Assembly (NCBI RefSeq): GCF_018260555.1
Contig: NZ_JAGLBB010000015.1
Coordinates: 36,469-48,894, forward strand
Length of the DNA: 12,426 nt
Source: Deinococcus sp.
GTDB lineage: Bacteria > Deinococcota > Deinococci > Deinococcales > Deinococcaceae
Reading direction: 5' to 3'
Shown piece after piece: positions 1 through 7,720 of the stretch (position 1 is its first letter; each line of letters starts with the position of its first letter). A program made the position numbers and the translations under genes. Below the pieces are notes generated by a model, which searched no databases, was not told the origin of the DNA, and saw only the letters and a list, made by a program, of their open reading frames with translations.

Positions 1-183
1 CAGGTCAATCTTCTGGTTGCTGGTGTCCAGGGTGGCGTTGCCGCTGAGGCGGAATGATACGTCCTTGGCGGCTTTCTGGGTGGTGTCCACCCGGCTGATG
101 ATGTCCTGCGCGGTCTGGGCACCGGCGACCGAGCCGAGGGCCAGCAGGGCGGGAGCCAGGAGGGTCAGGGAGAGCTTCTTCAT
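1..183 (-). CDS. LolA-like outer-membrane lipoprotein carrier protein, 5' part only
   Basis: Only the first 61 codons lie in the window; the gene runs off the left edge. The product begins MKKLSLTLLAPALLALG, a classic Sec signal peptide with basic residues 2-3, a hydrophobic core and an AGA cleavage site after about residue 22, so the mature protein should be periplasmic. The mature start (AQDIISRVDTTQKAAKDVSF) reads like the N-terminus of LolA/LolB-fold proteins, where a helix is followed by a beta strand that measures how residues are modified or bound. In that family the protein carries lipoproteins to the outer membrane; in Deinococcus the exact cargo is not known. The ATG at 183 is chosen because a GATACT box lies exactly 6 nt upstream. 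The family call rests on a short fragment, so it is moderate. Confidence 0.6.
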   Translation of the reverse strand, partial: MKKLSLTLLAPALLALGSVAGAQTAQDIISRVDTTQKAAKDVSFRLSGNATLDTSNQKIDL

Positions 184-189
184 GCCCGC

Positions 190-195
190 AGTATC
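190..195 (-). promoter_or_regulatory. Putative leaderless -10 box of the LolA-like gene
   Basis: Read on the minus strand the hexamer is GATACT (4/6 to TATAAT) and is followed by 6 nt and then the ATG at 183. It lacks the initial T of TANNNT, but its spacing equals that of the other leaderless-type starts in this window. No clear -35 was seen. Confidence 0.4.
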
Positions 196-254
196 CCGCC
201 CGTCCTCATGAGAAGGGGGCCAGGTGCCTGACGGCAGGTTCATCCAGACAACGC

Positions 255-293
255 AAAAAAGCGCTGCTGGACACAGTCGAGCGTGCCAGCAGC
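255..293 (-). terminator. Factor-independent terminator after the secreted beta-rich protein gene
   Basis: On the minus strand GCTGCTGG (293-286) pairs perfectly with CCAGCAGC (270-263). The stem can extend by CAC/GTG with one bulged base, and a GC then six T residues follow (260-255). It lies 22 bases past the stop codon at 315 and upstream of the LolA-like promoter, so it separates the two minus-strand genes. Confidence 0.8.
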
Positions 294-314
294 CTGGGGT
301 ATGCCCTGCGCGGC

Positions 315-1319
315 TCAGGGCAGCGGCAGCGAGTATCCGACACGCACGCCAAAGCCCCCCTGGCCCCACACCGTGCGCCCGGCAGCGGCGTCCAGATTCA
401 GGGTGCCAGAACCGACATTGAAACCGGCATTCACGCCGGTCCGCAGCGGCGCGCTGGCCGTCCGCCACGGCTCGTAGGCAGCGTACAGGCGCAGCGTGCC
501 CCCCTGGCCCAGCAGGTCCGGGGCAGACACACTGCCGCTCAGGCCGTAGGAGTTGACGCCGACCAGGGCGTCCACGCCCACGCTCAGGCCGCTCGCGGTG
601 GCGTAGCTGAGACCGCCGGTCAGGCCCAGCACGTCCTGCCCCGCCAGCACGCCCGCCCGCCATGTCAGCGTGCCGACCGTCTCGGTTTCCGGGGTGTCAG
701 TGACGGCAGGATCGGTAGCGGCCTCCGCACCTTCCGCCGGGTCGGGTTCCGACTCGACGGGGCGCGTCAGGACGCGGCGGCCCTCTACCCCGGCGCTCGC
801 TTGTGGTTGTGCGCCCAGTGCTCCGCCCAGCACGGCGATCAGGTCGCGGCTGACGCGGTAGCGGGCCGTGAGTGCCGCGTTCCAGCCGCGCTCACGCAGG
901 TCCGCCGGGGCCAGCGCGAACGGGGCCAGGGGGTCCACGTCCGTGACAGGCGCCGTGAAGTACGCGGCCGCGAGGTTCAGCGCGACTGGGCCCAGGCCAC
1001 CGCCCACGCGACCCTCCAGTCGCACGCCGCCCTGCCAGGTCACGGCGAGGTCCGTGCGGGCGGTCGCGGCGCCCAGCGGCGGCAGGCTGAGGCTGCGCGC
1101 GTACCCGACCTGCGCCGCGCGGCTGCTCAGGGCCGCCGACACCTGCCCGCCCAGCAGGTCCAGGTCCGAGACCCCCACGCGCGCCCACAGTCCAGCGTCC
1201 GGAGCGCGGTAGGACACCCCGAAGTCCAGGGTGGCGGCCTGCGCGGACGACGCGAGCAGCGCCGCGCCGAGCGTGGCGGGCAGCGAACGGAAACGGCCGG
1301 AACGGGGTGTGGGTCGCAT
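315..1319 (-). CDS. Secreted beta-rich protein of unknown function
   Basis: 334 residues from the ATG at 1319. The start is preferred over the ORF extension at 1346 because residues 1-28 then form a signal peptide (Arg-rich start, hydrophobic core around residues 13-25, AQA before a predicted cleavage after residue 28), and because a TACGCT -10 box sits exactly 6 nt upstream. The mature part is rich in Gly, Ala, Leu and Val in alternating patterns typical of beta strands. It carries an acidic, Pro/Thr/Glu-rich stretch near residues 190-215 that looks like a flexible loop, and it ends in GVRVGYSLPLP. An outer-membrane or periplasmic beta-barrel-like protein is plausible, but the last residue is not the aromatic expected of a standard barrel. 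I do not recognise the family. A terminator follows it directly. Confidence 0.72.
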   Translation of the reverse strand: MRPTPRSGRFRSLPATLGAALLASSAQAATLDFGVSYRAPDAGLWARVGVSDLDLLGGQVSAALSSRAAQVGYARSLSLPPLGAATARTDLAVTWQGGVRLEGRVGGGLGPVALNLAAAYFTAPVTDVDPLAPFALAPADLRERGWNAALTARYRVSRDLIAVLGGALGAQPQASAGVEGRRVLTRPVESEPDPAEGAEAATDPAVTDTPETETVGTLTWRAGVLAGQDVLGLTGGLSYATASGLSVGVDALVGVNSYGLSGSVSAPDLLGQGGTLRLYAAYEPWRTASAPLRTGVNAGFNVGSGTLNLDAAAGRTVWGQGGFGVRVGYSLPLP

Positions 1320-1325
1320 GCAGGC

Positions 1326-1331
1326 AGCGTA
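1326..1331 (-). promoter_or_regulatory. Leaderless -10 box (TACGCT) of the beta-rich protein gene
   Basis: On the minus strand TACGCT fits TANNNT and is followed by 6 nt and the ATG at 1319. A second TACGCT overlaps directly upstream (GCTACGCTACGCT), so the box is tandemly repeated. No Shine-Dalgarno sequence is present, which favours a leaderless transcript. Confidence 0.5.
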
Positions 1332-1473
1332 GCGTAGCGGGCACACGCACGCAGTGGGCGCCGTGAGGGCAGCGTGGCGGCGCTATAGCGGGGTAGCCCG
1401 GTAGCGAGGACGGCCTGATCACCCCGCACGGGAAGCTGACGCGCCCGGTCAGGTTCATGCGCGGGCGGCGGGG

Positions 1474-1479
1474 TAGCCT
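1474..1479 (+). promoter_or_regulatory. Leaderless -10 box (TAGCCT) of the WHy/LEA14 lipoprotein gene
   Basis: TAGCCT fits TANNNT and lies 6 nt before the ATG at 1486, so the transcript should begin at or next to the start codon. There is no AGGAG-like ribosome site in the short space. No good -35 element was found. Confidence 0.55.
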
Positions 1480-1485
1480 GACGGT

Positions 1486-1986
1486 ATGCGCCTGCTTCCC
1501 GCCGCTGCCCTGAGTACCGTCGCCCTGACCCTGAGTGCCTGCTCGCCCCTGCAACAGCTGGTGCAGGTCCCGCAGGTGCAGGTGCAAAACGTCTCCCTGA
1601 TCAGTCTGGCCCTGCCCGGCGGGTTCGGGAGCGAGCCCGTGGCGAAGCTGACCATGAACCTTCAGGTGACCAACCCCAACCCGGTGCCGCTGCGCATGGC
1701 GAACATTGCGGGTACGCTGATCATCGACGGGGCCGCCGTGGGCGACGTGTCTTTCCCGAACGTCGCCATTCCCGCCAGCGGCGTGACCAACCAGCGGGCC
1801 GACCTGTCCATTCCGGTCACGCTGAGTACGGCCGCGTCGTTCCTGAAGGTGGCGCGCGGCCAGCTGGTCACGTACCGCGTGGACGGCGGGTTCACCGCGA
1901 ACTTCGGGCCGCTGGGTCTGCAGAACTTCGGGCCGTTTACGCTGTCGCAGGGGCAGTGGAAACAGGCGCCCATCCTGCCCTTCTGA
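1486..1986 (+). CDS. WHy/LEA14-type lipoprotein
   Basis: 166 residues. The N-terminus is a lipoprotein signal with a lipobox (LSAC, Cys19), so the protein should be lipid-anchored after signal peptidase II cleavage. The mature part fits the LEA type 2 / WHy fold: a beta-rich domain with the hallmark NPNPVPL turn near residues 62-68 after the strand AKLTMNLQVT, then a conserved-looking second half (PASGVTNQRADLSIPVTLS). WHy proteins of this type occur in Deinococcus and are linked in the literature to desiccation or stress tolerance; for this gene that is inference. The amidase gene begins 24 nt downstream but has its own promoter-like box, so read-through is possible but not required. The family call is based on motif and length only. 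Confidence 0.75.
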   Translation: MRLLPAAALSTVALTLSACSPLQQLVQVPQVQVQNVSLISLALPGGFGSEPVAKLTMNLQVTNPNPVPLRMANIAGTLIIDGAAVGDVSFPNVAIPASGVTNQRADLSIPVTLSTAASFLKVARGQLVTYRVDGGFTANFGPLGLQNFGPFTLSQGQWKQAPILPF

Positions 1987-1998
1987 GTGCCTGGGCGT

Positions 1999-2004
1999 TA
2001 CTCT
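1999..2004 (+). promoter_or_regulatory. Leaderless -10 box (TACTCT) that decides the amidase start
   Basis: TACTCT fits TANNNT and is followed by exactly 6 nt (GTACGG) and the GTG at 2011. It lies inside the 24-nt gap after the preceding stop codon. It argues for the GTG at 2011 over the upstream in-frame GTG at 1987, which would place the box inside the coding sequence. Confidence 0.5.
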
Positions 2005-2010
2005 GTACGG

Positions 2011-3255
2011 GTGACCGATCCCGCCCGCCGCGATCACCGCAGCCCAGCGACGCCGGAAGCCAGCGACCCGCAGCGCGCCTGGGCGTTCCGGCCCGCGTCT
2101 CCCCTGCCCGGCGTGCCCGGCGGGCCGCTCTCGGGCCTCCGCTTTAGCGTGAAAGACCTGTTCGGCGTGCCCGGCTGGCCGCTACGTGCCAGTTCGCGCG
2201 CTCCTGTCCCGGACCCCGGCCCGAGCGTGCTGGTGCGCCGCCTGCTGGACCTGGGGGCCAGCGCGACCGGCAAGACGCACCTGCACGAGATCGCGCTGGG
2301 CATCACGGGCGCCAACGGCTTTGGCGGCACCACGCACCCCACCCTGCCGGGGCGGGTGCCGGGCGGCAGTAGCAGCGGCGCGGCCGTCAGTGTGGCGCTG
2401 GGTCAGGTGGAGTTCGCGCTGGGCACCGATACCGGCGGAAGCATCCGCGTGCCTGCCGCGTGGTGCGGCGTGCGTGGCTTCAAGCCCACCAAAGGGCACC
2501 CCGACTGGAGTGAGGCGGGCGTGCTGCCCCTGTCTCGTACCTGCGATCACACCGGGCCGCTGGCACGCGACCTGCACACCATCCTCCGCGTGCATGAGGC
2601 CCTGACCGGCCAGCCCGTGCGCCCGCAGGACTGGACGGGGCGGCGCGTGGGCCTGTGGCTGCCGGACGGCTGGGTTACTCCGGACGTGCGCGACGCCGTG
2701 CTGGGCGTGGCCCGCACCCTGACGCACCTGGGCGCGACCGTGACCACCGTGGACTTCCCGGAAGTGCTCGACGCGTACTCGCCCATCGTGCTGAGCGAAG
2801 CGGCCGCCGTTCACCGGGACGCCCTGGCACTGCACGAGCCGGGCTTCCTGCCGTTCACGCTGGCGGCGCTGCGGCAGGGCGCGTCCCTGAGTGCCGATGA
2901 GGTGAGGGCAGCCTTCGCACGCCGCGACGCGTACCGCAAGGAGCTTGACGCCCTGCTGGACACCTTCGACGTGCTGCTGGCCCCCGCCGTGCCCACCCCA
3001 CCCCCCCGGGCCGGGCAGGACGATGTGGACCTGCCCGGCGGCCCGGTCCCGCTGCGGCGCGCCGTGCTGCGCCTGACCGCGCCGTTCAGTCTGCTGGGCG
3101 CCCCGACCGCCGCGCTGCCCACCGCGCACCACGCAGGCGGCCAACCGTTCGTGGGCGTGCAACTCGTCGGACGGCACGGGCAGGACGACACCCTGCTGGC
3201 CCTGGCCCACGCGCTGGACACCGCACCCGCCACCGGCACGCCGGAGCCCGCGTGA
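2011..3255 (+). CDS. Amidase-signature family hydrolase
   Basis: 414 residues from the GTG at 2011. The Ser-cisSer-Lys triad of the amidase-signature family is intact: Lys48 in FSVKDLFGV, cis-Ser120 in PGGSSSGAAVS, and nucleophile Ser144 in GTDTGGSIRVPA; the 24-residue spacing of the two serines equals that of FAAH and malonamidase. Such enzymes hydrolyse carboxamides, usually in the cytosol; no signal peptide is visible. The length is shorter than GatA (about 480), no gatB or gatC is nearby, and the FSVKDLFGVPGWP start resembles AMI1-type amidases, so a stand-alone amidase is favoured over an amidotransferase subunit. The substrate cannot be told. Its stop overlaps the start of the next gene by 4 nt (GTGA), so the two are probably translationally coupled. 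Confidence 0.87.
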   Translation: MTDPARRDHRSPATPEASDPQRAWAFRPASPLPGVPGGPLSGLRFSVKDLFGVPGWPLRASSRAPVPDPGPSVLVRRLLDLGASATGKTHLHEIALGITGANGFGGTTHPTLPGRVPGGSSSGAAVSVALGQVEFALGTDTGGSIRVPAAWCGVRGFKPTKGHPDWSEAGVLPLSRTCDHTGPLARDLHTILRVHEALTGQPVRPQDWTGRRVGLWLPDGWVTPDVRDAVLGVARTLTHLGATVTTVDFPEVLDAYSPIVLSEAAAVHRDALALHEPGFLPFTLAALRQGASLSADEVRAAFARRDAYRKELDALLDTFDVLLAPAVPTPPPRAGQDDVDLPGGPVPLRRAVLRLTAPFSLLGAPTAALPTAHHAGGQPFVGVQLVGRHGQDDTLLALAHALDTAPATGTPEPA

Positions 3256-3683
3256 AACGCGCCGCCCTCCCCCTGGCACTCCTGCTGGCCGCCTGCGCCC
3301 CCGCCACGCACCCCGCCGCTCAGCCCGTGTACTCCTACGTGGGCGAGACGCGGTTCCTGCTGACCCCGCAGAAGATCCGCGTGACATACACCGTGGACCC
3401 CGTCACGCACGAGGCGCGCGGCGAGTACCGCAACCTGAGCAGCGGCGGCGCCTTCACCCTGCGCGGCACGCAACTGCCCGGCCCGGGCGGCGCGGCCCTG
3501 ACCGCCACCATTGACCCCGGCGACACGCCCCGCCTGAACGCCAGCCTGCTGGGTTTCGGGGTCAGCAACGTGCCCCTCAAGGCCAGCGGCCTGCTGAGCG
3601 CCACCGTCACGGACACCATCCTGGGCGGCACCCTGACCGTGGGCGGCGTGAAGCACACCGTGATCCTGCGCGCCGAACGCTGA
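3252..3683 (+). CDS. Small lipoprotein of unknown function
   Basis: 143 residues starting at the GTG that overlaps the amidase stop codon (GTGA); a weak GGAG lies 5 nt upstream. The N-terminus is a short, clear lipoprotein signal: two basic residues, a Leu/Ala-rich core and the lipobox LAAC with Cys15. The mature part begins with a short Ala/Pro linker and then reads as alternating beta strands (TRFLLTPQKIRVTYTV, GEYRNLSSGGAFTLRG, LGGTLTVGGVKHTVIL) with no Cys other than the anchor. I do not recognise the family. The coupling to the amidase suggests co-expression, but one product is expected in the cytosol and the other at the envelope, so a direct partnership is not evident. Confidence 0.7.
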   Translation: MKRAALPLALLLAACAPATHPAAQPVYSYVGETRFLLTPQKIRVTYTVDPVTHEARGEYRNLSSGGAFTLRGTQLPGPGGAALTATIDPGDTPRLNASLLGFGVSNVPLKASGLLSATVTDTILGGTLTVGGVKHTVILRAER

Positions 3684-4092
3684 GCGCATCGGCACGGCCT
3701 CAGGCGCAGAGCATGAGGGGTGCGTGCGCCACCGCTCCTGACATACGGACCGCTGCCCTCCTGCTTCCCCTGGCAGTGAACGGCTGTCCGTTCGGCGCCT
3801 CGTTGCCGCCTACGACGCTGGAACGGTAGATCAGCGGCGTGTAAAAGGGCGTCCGAGTCGGCCCGACTGGATGCGACCCGTACCGCCTGACCCTCGGCCC
3901 CGTGGACTGTGCCGGACGGGCCAGCGGCGGCCTCGTGAATCTTGAAACCCACAATGTCTGTGCTGGAAATGGACCTTTCAAACGCCTCGCAGACCGCACG
4001 GAACTCACGCTGAACCTGTACCAGAACAGCAGCCACCGTGGCAGGCTCGAACAGCGGGCGAATCCACCCCCAGCGCGCCCGTGGCGCTGCGC
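3684..4092. other. Gene-poor stretch, possibly a decayed ORF
   Basis: About 400 bp between the lipoprotein stop and the miaB promoter. Open frames exist on both strands, but none combines a good start, a -10 box or ribosome site and the strong third-position GC bias of the neighbours. The most protein-like patches are a minus-strand stretch near 3940-4060 (FEPATVAAVLVQVQREFRAV) and a plus-strand frame over about 3845-4040 with high third-position GC but no clear start. Base composition is less GC-rich around 3930-3990. This could be the remains of a gene or unannotated intergenic DNA; no terminator was found after 3683. Confidence 0.35.
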
Positions 4093-4098
4093 TAGACT
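4093..4098 (+). promoter_or_regulatory. Putative -10 box (TAGACT) of miaB
   Basis: TAGACT fits TANNNT. With a start about 7 nt downstream it would give a 5' leader of roughly 75 nt before the ATG at 4179, unlike the leaderless genes around it. No convincing -35 was found. Confidence 0.35.
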
Positions 4099-4165
4099 GC
4101 CTTCCGACCGCCCAGCACGACACAGCGGGCAGGCAAAGGCCCCGGAATCCATCCGACCGGCTGAG

Positions 4166-4170
4166 AGGAG
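4166..4170 (+). promoter_or_regulatory. Shine-Dalgarno site (AGGAG) of miaB
   Basis: AGGAG within GAGAGGAGAG lies 8 nt before the ATG at 4179. It settles this start over the longer in-frame extension back to 4038. Confidence 0.8.
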
Positions 4171-4178
4171 AGACACAC

Positions 4179-5558
<1,380 letters not shown>

Positions 5559-5642
5559 CACAGGGCCAACCATGAATGCTCGCTCAGAAAATCTTAAGCG
5601 CCCATCACGTCAAGGTCAGATTCGCAGCGCACAGTGAGAGGC

Positions 5643-6203
5643 ATGAAGAAACTCACATTGGCGGCAATCGGGTTGACGGGGATTCTGGCGAGTTGCAATA
5701 CACCTGGCGGATACCAAACGCCGGATTACATTCGCAATGATGCGGTGGAGATACGGACTAACTTGATCGACTCGGCGACGGGACAACCTATTTCATGTAG
5801 GAAAGTCGTATATCCCAATAATCAAATTAATAACGAGAATTTTGTTGTTGCAGAATTCGGGGCCACTGGGTTTAATCGGGGAACTCTTGAGTTAAATGGT
5901 GACATCAGCCTCTCGAAAGCCGTGAAACAATTTAACATGGCCGATCTACAGCAATCAACCCGGGGCAACTATCTTGTCCAATATGTAATCGACGGATCCA
6001 TAGTACCCGCCAGCGTCTCGGCTCAGGCTATTGAAACGAAACTCGCCTATAAGTACGTCAGTCCGTCGGGAACGACTCTGGGACGCTTCAACGCTACAGT
6101 TACGGTTACTGACGGAGTAAGCAGCGATGCGGCAACGACCAGCAAATACATTCCCGTTTACTCATCCTGCATTTACAGAGGCGAGGCCCCCTCGCTAGAC
6201 TAA
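5643..6203 (+). CDS. AT-rich orphan lipoprotein, unknown function
   Basis: 186 residues from the ATG at 5643; a GTG three codons upstream is an alternative. The N-terminus is a lipoprotein signal (MKKLTLAAIGLTGILASC) with lipobox LASC and Cys18. The mature part has two further cysteines (Cys52 in PISC, Cys176 in SSCIY) that could form a disulfide, and reads as beta strands (FVVAEFG, YLVQYVIDG, LGRFNATVTVTDG). I do not recognise the family. Codon use differs sharply from its neighbours: many A/T-ending codons (GTA TAT CCC AAT AAT CAA ATT AAT), while flanking genes end almost always in G or C. That suggests recent acquisition, or an accessory gene. No clear ribosome site: GAGAGG lies only 1 nt before the ATG. 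A strong terminator follows. Confidence 0.75.
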   Translation: MKKLTLAAIGLTGILASCNTPGGYQTPDYIRNDAVEIRTNLIDSATGQPISCRKVVYPNNQINNENFVVAEFGATGFNRGTLELNGDISLSKAVKQFNMADLQQSTRGNYLVQYVIDGSIVPASVSAQAIETKLAYKYVSPSGTTLGRFNATVTVTDGVSSDAATTSKYIPVYSSCIYRGEAPSLD

Positions 6204-6223
6204 TCAAGATTCTTGCACATACG

Positions 6224-6258
6224 TCGCCCCCACCTTTAACAGGTGGGGGCGATTTCTC
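6224..6258 (+). terminator. Strong hairpin terminator after the AT-rich lipoprotein
   Basis: CGCCCCCACCT (6225-6235) and AGGTGGGGGCG (6241-6251) form a perfect 11-bp stem with a 5-nt loop (TTAAC), extended by a T-A pair. ATTTCT follows. It lies about 20 nt after the stop at 6203. The T tract is short but the stem is very stable and the hairpin could also work in the other direction. Confidence 0.8.
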
Positions 6259-6377
6259 CTGCGGGATCGGCGTCACTACCGTCATTTCCGGAGTCAACTG
6301 GGGAACACACCGATTAACCAACTTCGCGCCCGGAATGCCGTGGCTTTCTATTCAAGCCGCTCGGATCGAATGATTTT

Positions 6378-6385
6378 CAATTGTC
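6378..6385. repeat. Left target site duplication CAATTGTC
   Basis: CAATTGTC directly precedes the insertion element and is repeated exactly at 6578-6585 directly after it. An 8-bp perfect duplication at both ends is the mark of a transposition event. Confidence 0.9.
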
Positions 6386-6577
6386 GTAACTGCTCAGCAG
6401 GGTAAATTGCTCAGAATCTGAATTCAGCCCTATAAATTGCTAAGAAGCTGCTTTCAAATGACTGAAATTGCCGATATGGGCGAATTGGTTCGTCCAAGGC
6501 AGATTTGCAGTAAATATTATGCTCATACAAAACGGGAACAAGCGTTTTTTGCCGTGTTTATCGTGCTGAGCAGTTAC
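6386..6577. mobile_element. 192-bp MITE-like non-autonomous insertion element, copy 1
   Basis: Both ends carry GTAACTGCTCAGCA as inverted repeats (14 of 14 identical), then 5 of the next 7 positions also match (gggTAAA against cgATAAA), giving an inverted repeat of about 20 bp. It is flanked by the 8-bp duplication CAATTGTC and contains no coding frame that could be a transposase, so it needs an enzyme supplied in trans. Ends that begin GTAA and an 8-bp duplication are traits I associate with the IS66 family; other families also make 8-bp duplications, so this assignment is tentative. The interior is AT-rich. It has two further copies of the end motif (TAAATTGCTCAGA at 6403, TAAATTGCTAAGA at 6433) and a short AAAACG/CGTTTT hairpin before a T run at about 6529-6550. 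It lies 25 bp past the stop of the dioxygenase-type gene. Confidence 0.88.
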
Positions 6578-6585
6578 CAATTGTC
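6578..6585. repeat. Right target site duplication CAATTGTC
   Basis: Exact copy of 6378-6385, directly after the right end of the element. Removing the element and one copy restores a simple AT-rich target. Confidence 0.9.
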
Positions 6586-6602
6586 TTCAATTGACGTTCG
6601 TA

Positions 6603-7553
6603 TCAAGTGAGGGGCGTGAGCCCTGCTTCGATCTGGGCGCGGCGGGGTTCGAGGAAGGGGGCGAGGATCAGGGTTTCGCCCAGGTGGTCGGGGTGTTCGT
6701 CCACGGCGAAGCCGGGGCCGTCGGTGGCAAGTTCGATCAGGACGCCCTGGGGTTCGCGGTAGTAGATGCTGTGGAACCAGTGTCGGTCCACTTCGCCGCT
6801 GGTGCGCAGGCCCAGGGAGCTCAGGTGGGCGTTCCAGTCGTGGTACTGGTCGTCCTGGACGCGCAGGGCGATGTGGTGTACGCCGCCGGCGCCGGGGCGG
6901 GCGGGGGGCAGGGTCGGGTCGATGCGCAGGTGCAGTTCGGCGTGCGGGCCGCCTTCCTGCATGGCGTAGACGTGAATGGTGCGCTCTGGCTGCTCGGGGT
7001 CGGGGTACGTGCCGGCGGGGGTCATGTGGTAGGCGCGTTCCAGGACGCGGGTGGTGGGGAACAGGTTGGGGAGGGTCAGTTCGCTGGGGCCCAGGCCGTG
7101 AATCTGCCTGTCGGTGGGGATGGGGCTGCCGGTCCAGGGGGTGCCGTGTGGGCCGCCTTCCAGGAGGCTCAGGCGCTGGCCTTCGGGGTCGCTGAAATCC
7201 AGGTGGGGGCGGCCGTGGCGGGTGGTGGGGGTGACGCTCAGGCCGTGGGCGCTGAGGTGCGCGTGCCACCAGTCGAGGGTGCCGTCTGGGACGCGCAGGC
7301 TTGTGCGGGTGACGCTGTTGTTGCCGGGTTGTTCGGGTGGGACGGGCCACTGGAAAAAGGTGAGGTCGCTGCCGGGGGTGCCGGCGCTGTCTGCGAAGAA
7401 GAGGTGGTAGGCGGTCACGTCGTCCTGGTTGACGGTTTTCTTGACGAGTCTCATGCCGAGGATGCCGGTGTAGAAGGTCAGGTTGGCGCGGGCGTCGGCG
7501 GTGACGGCGGTGACGTGGTGCAGGCCGTGCGGGGTGAGGGGCGTGGTGGTCAT
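6603..7553 (-). CDS. VOC-family ring-cleaving dioxygenase (MhqO/MhqE-like)
   Basis: 316 residues from the ATG at 7553, chosen over the GTG at 7559 because a TAGGGT box lies exactly 6 nt upstream. The protein has two vicinal-oxygen-chelate halves. The metal-binding pattern is visible: His13 in GLHHVTAV opens the N-terminal half, His227 in GGVHHIALRV opens the C-terminal half, and Glu274 in GVLIELATD closes it. The opening (FYTGILGMRLVKKTVNQDD) and length match bacterial ring-cleaving dioxygenases of the MhqO/MhqE kind, which in Bacillus act on hydroquinone- or catechol-type compounds and answer to quinone stress. The substrate here is inferred from family only; a glyoxalase-like role is the alternative. 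It is monocistronic as far as can be seen, and the MITE lies right behind its stop codon. Confidence 0.85.
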   Translation of the reverse strand: MTTTPLTPHGLHHVTAVTADARANLTFYTGILGMRLVKKTVNQDDVTAYHLFFADSAGTPGSDLTFFQWPVPPEQPGNNSVTRTSLRVPDGTLDWWHAHLSAHGLSVTPTTRHGRPHLDFSDPEGQRLSLLEGGPHGTPWTGSPIPTDRQIHGLGPSELTLPNLFPTTRVLERAYHMTPAGTYPDPEQPERTIHVYAMQEGGPHAELHLRIDPTLPPARPGAGGVHHIALRVQDDQYHDWNAHLSSLGLRTSGEVDRHWFHSIYYREPQGVLIELATDGPGFAVDEHPDHLGETLILAPFLEPRRAQIEAGLTPLT

Positions 7554-7559
7554 GCCCAC

Positions 7560-7565
7560 ACCCTA
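7560..7565 (-). promoter_or_regulatory. Leaderless -10 box (TAGGGT) of the dioxygenase-type gene
   Basis: On the minus strand TAGGGT fits TANNNT and is followed by exactly 6 nt (GTGGGC) and the ATG at 7553. No ribosome site is present. Confidence 0.5.
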
Positions 7566-7622
7566 ATTCGTTTGACATTAAGCGATTGTGACGAGCCGAC
7601 AGCAGCGGCCCCAGTCCACAGC

Positions 7623-7661
7623 CCCTCTCCCCAGCGGAGAGGGCCGGGTGAGGGGTCACCC
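7623..7661. repeat. Double hairpin, probable dispersed intergenic repeat
   Basis: Two perfect inverted repeats lie back to back: CCCTCTCC/GGAGAGGG (7623-7630 with 7636-7643, 5-nt loop) and GGGTGA/TCACCC (7646-7651 with 7656-7661, GGGG loop). The block reads CTCACCCGGCCCTCTCC on the minus strand, a sequence style I know as a widely dispersed intergenic repeat in GC-rich bacteria. It lies 60-100 bp behind the thiolase stop, so it could also end or stabilise the fad transcript, although no T run follows. Only one copy is in the window. Confidence 0.55.
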
Positions 7662-7720
7662 ACAACAGAAAGCGGGCCGCAGGGTCACCCCCACAGCCCA
7701 CTTCCTCCTCCCGACGATCC

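Noticed and set aside
2182..3387. A 401-codon minus-strand open frame
   Set aside because: Antisense shadow of the amidase gene, Arg/Gly-rich with no motif or start signal.
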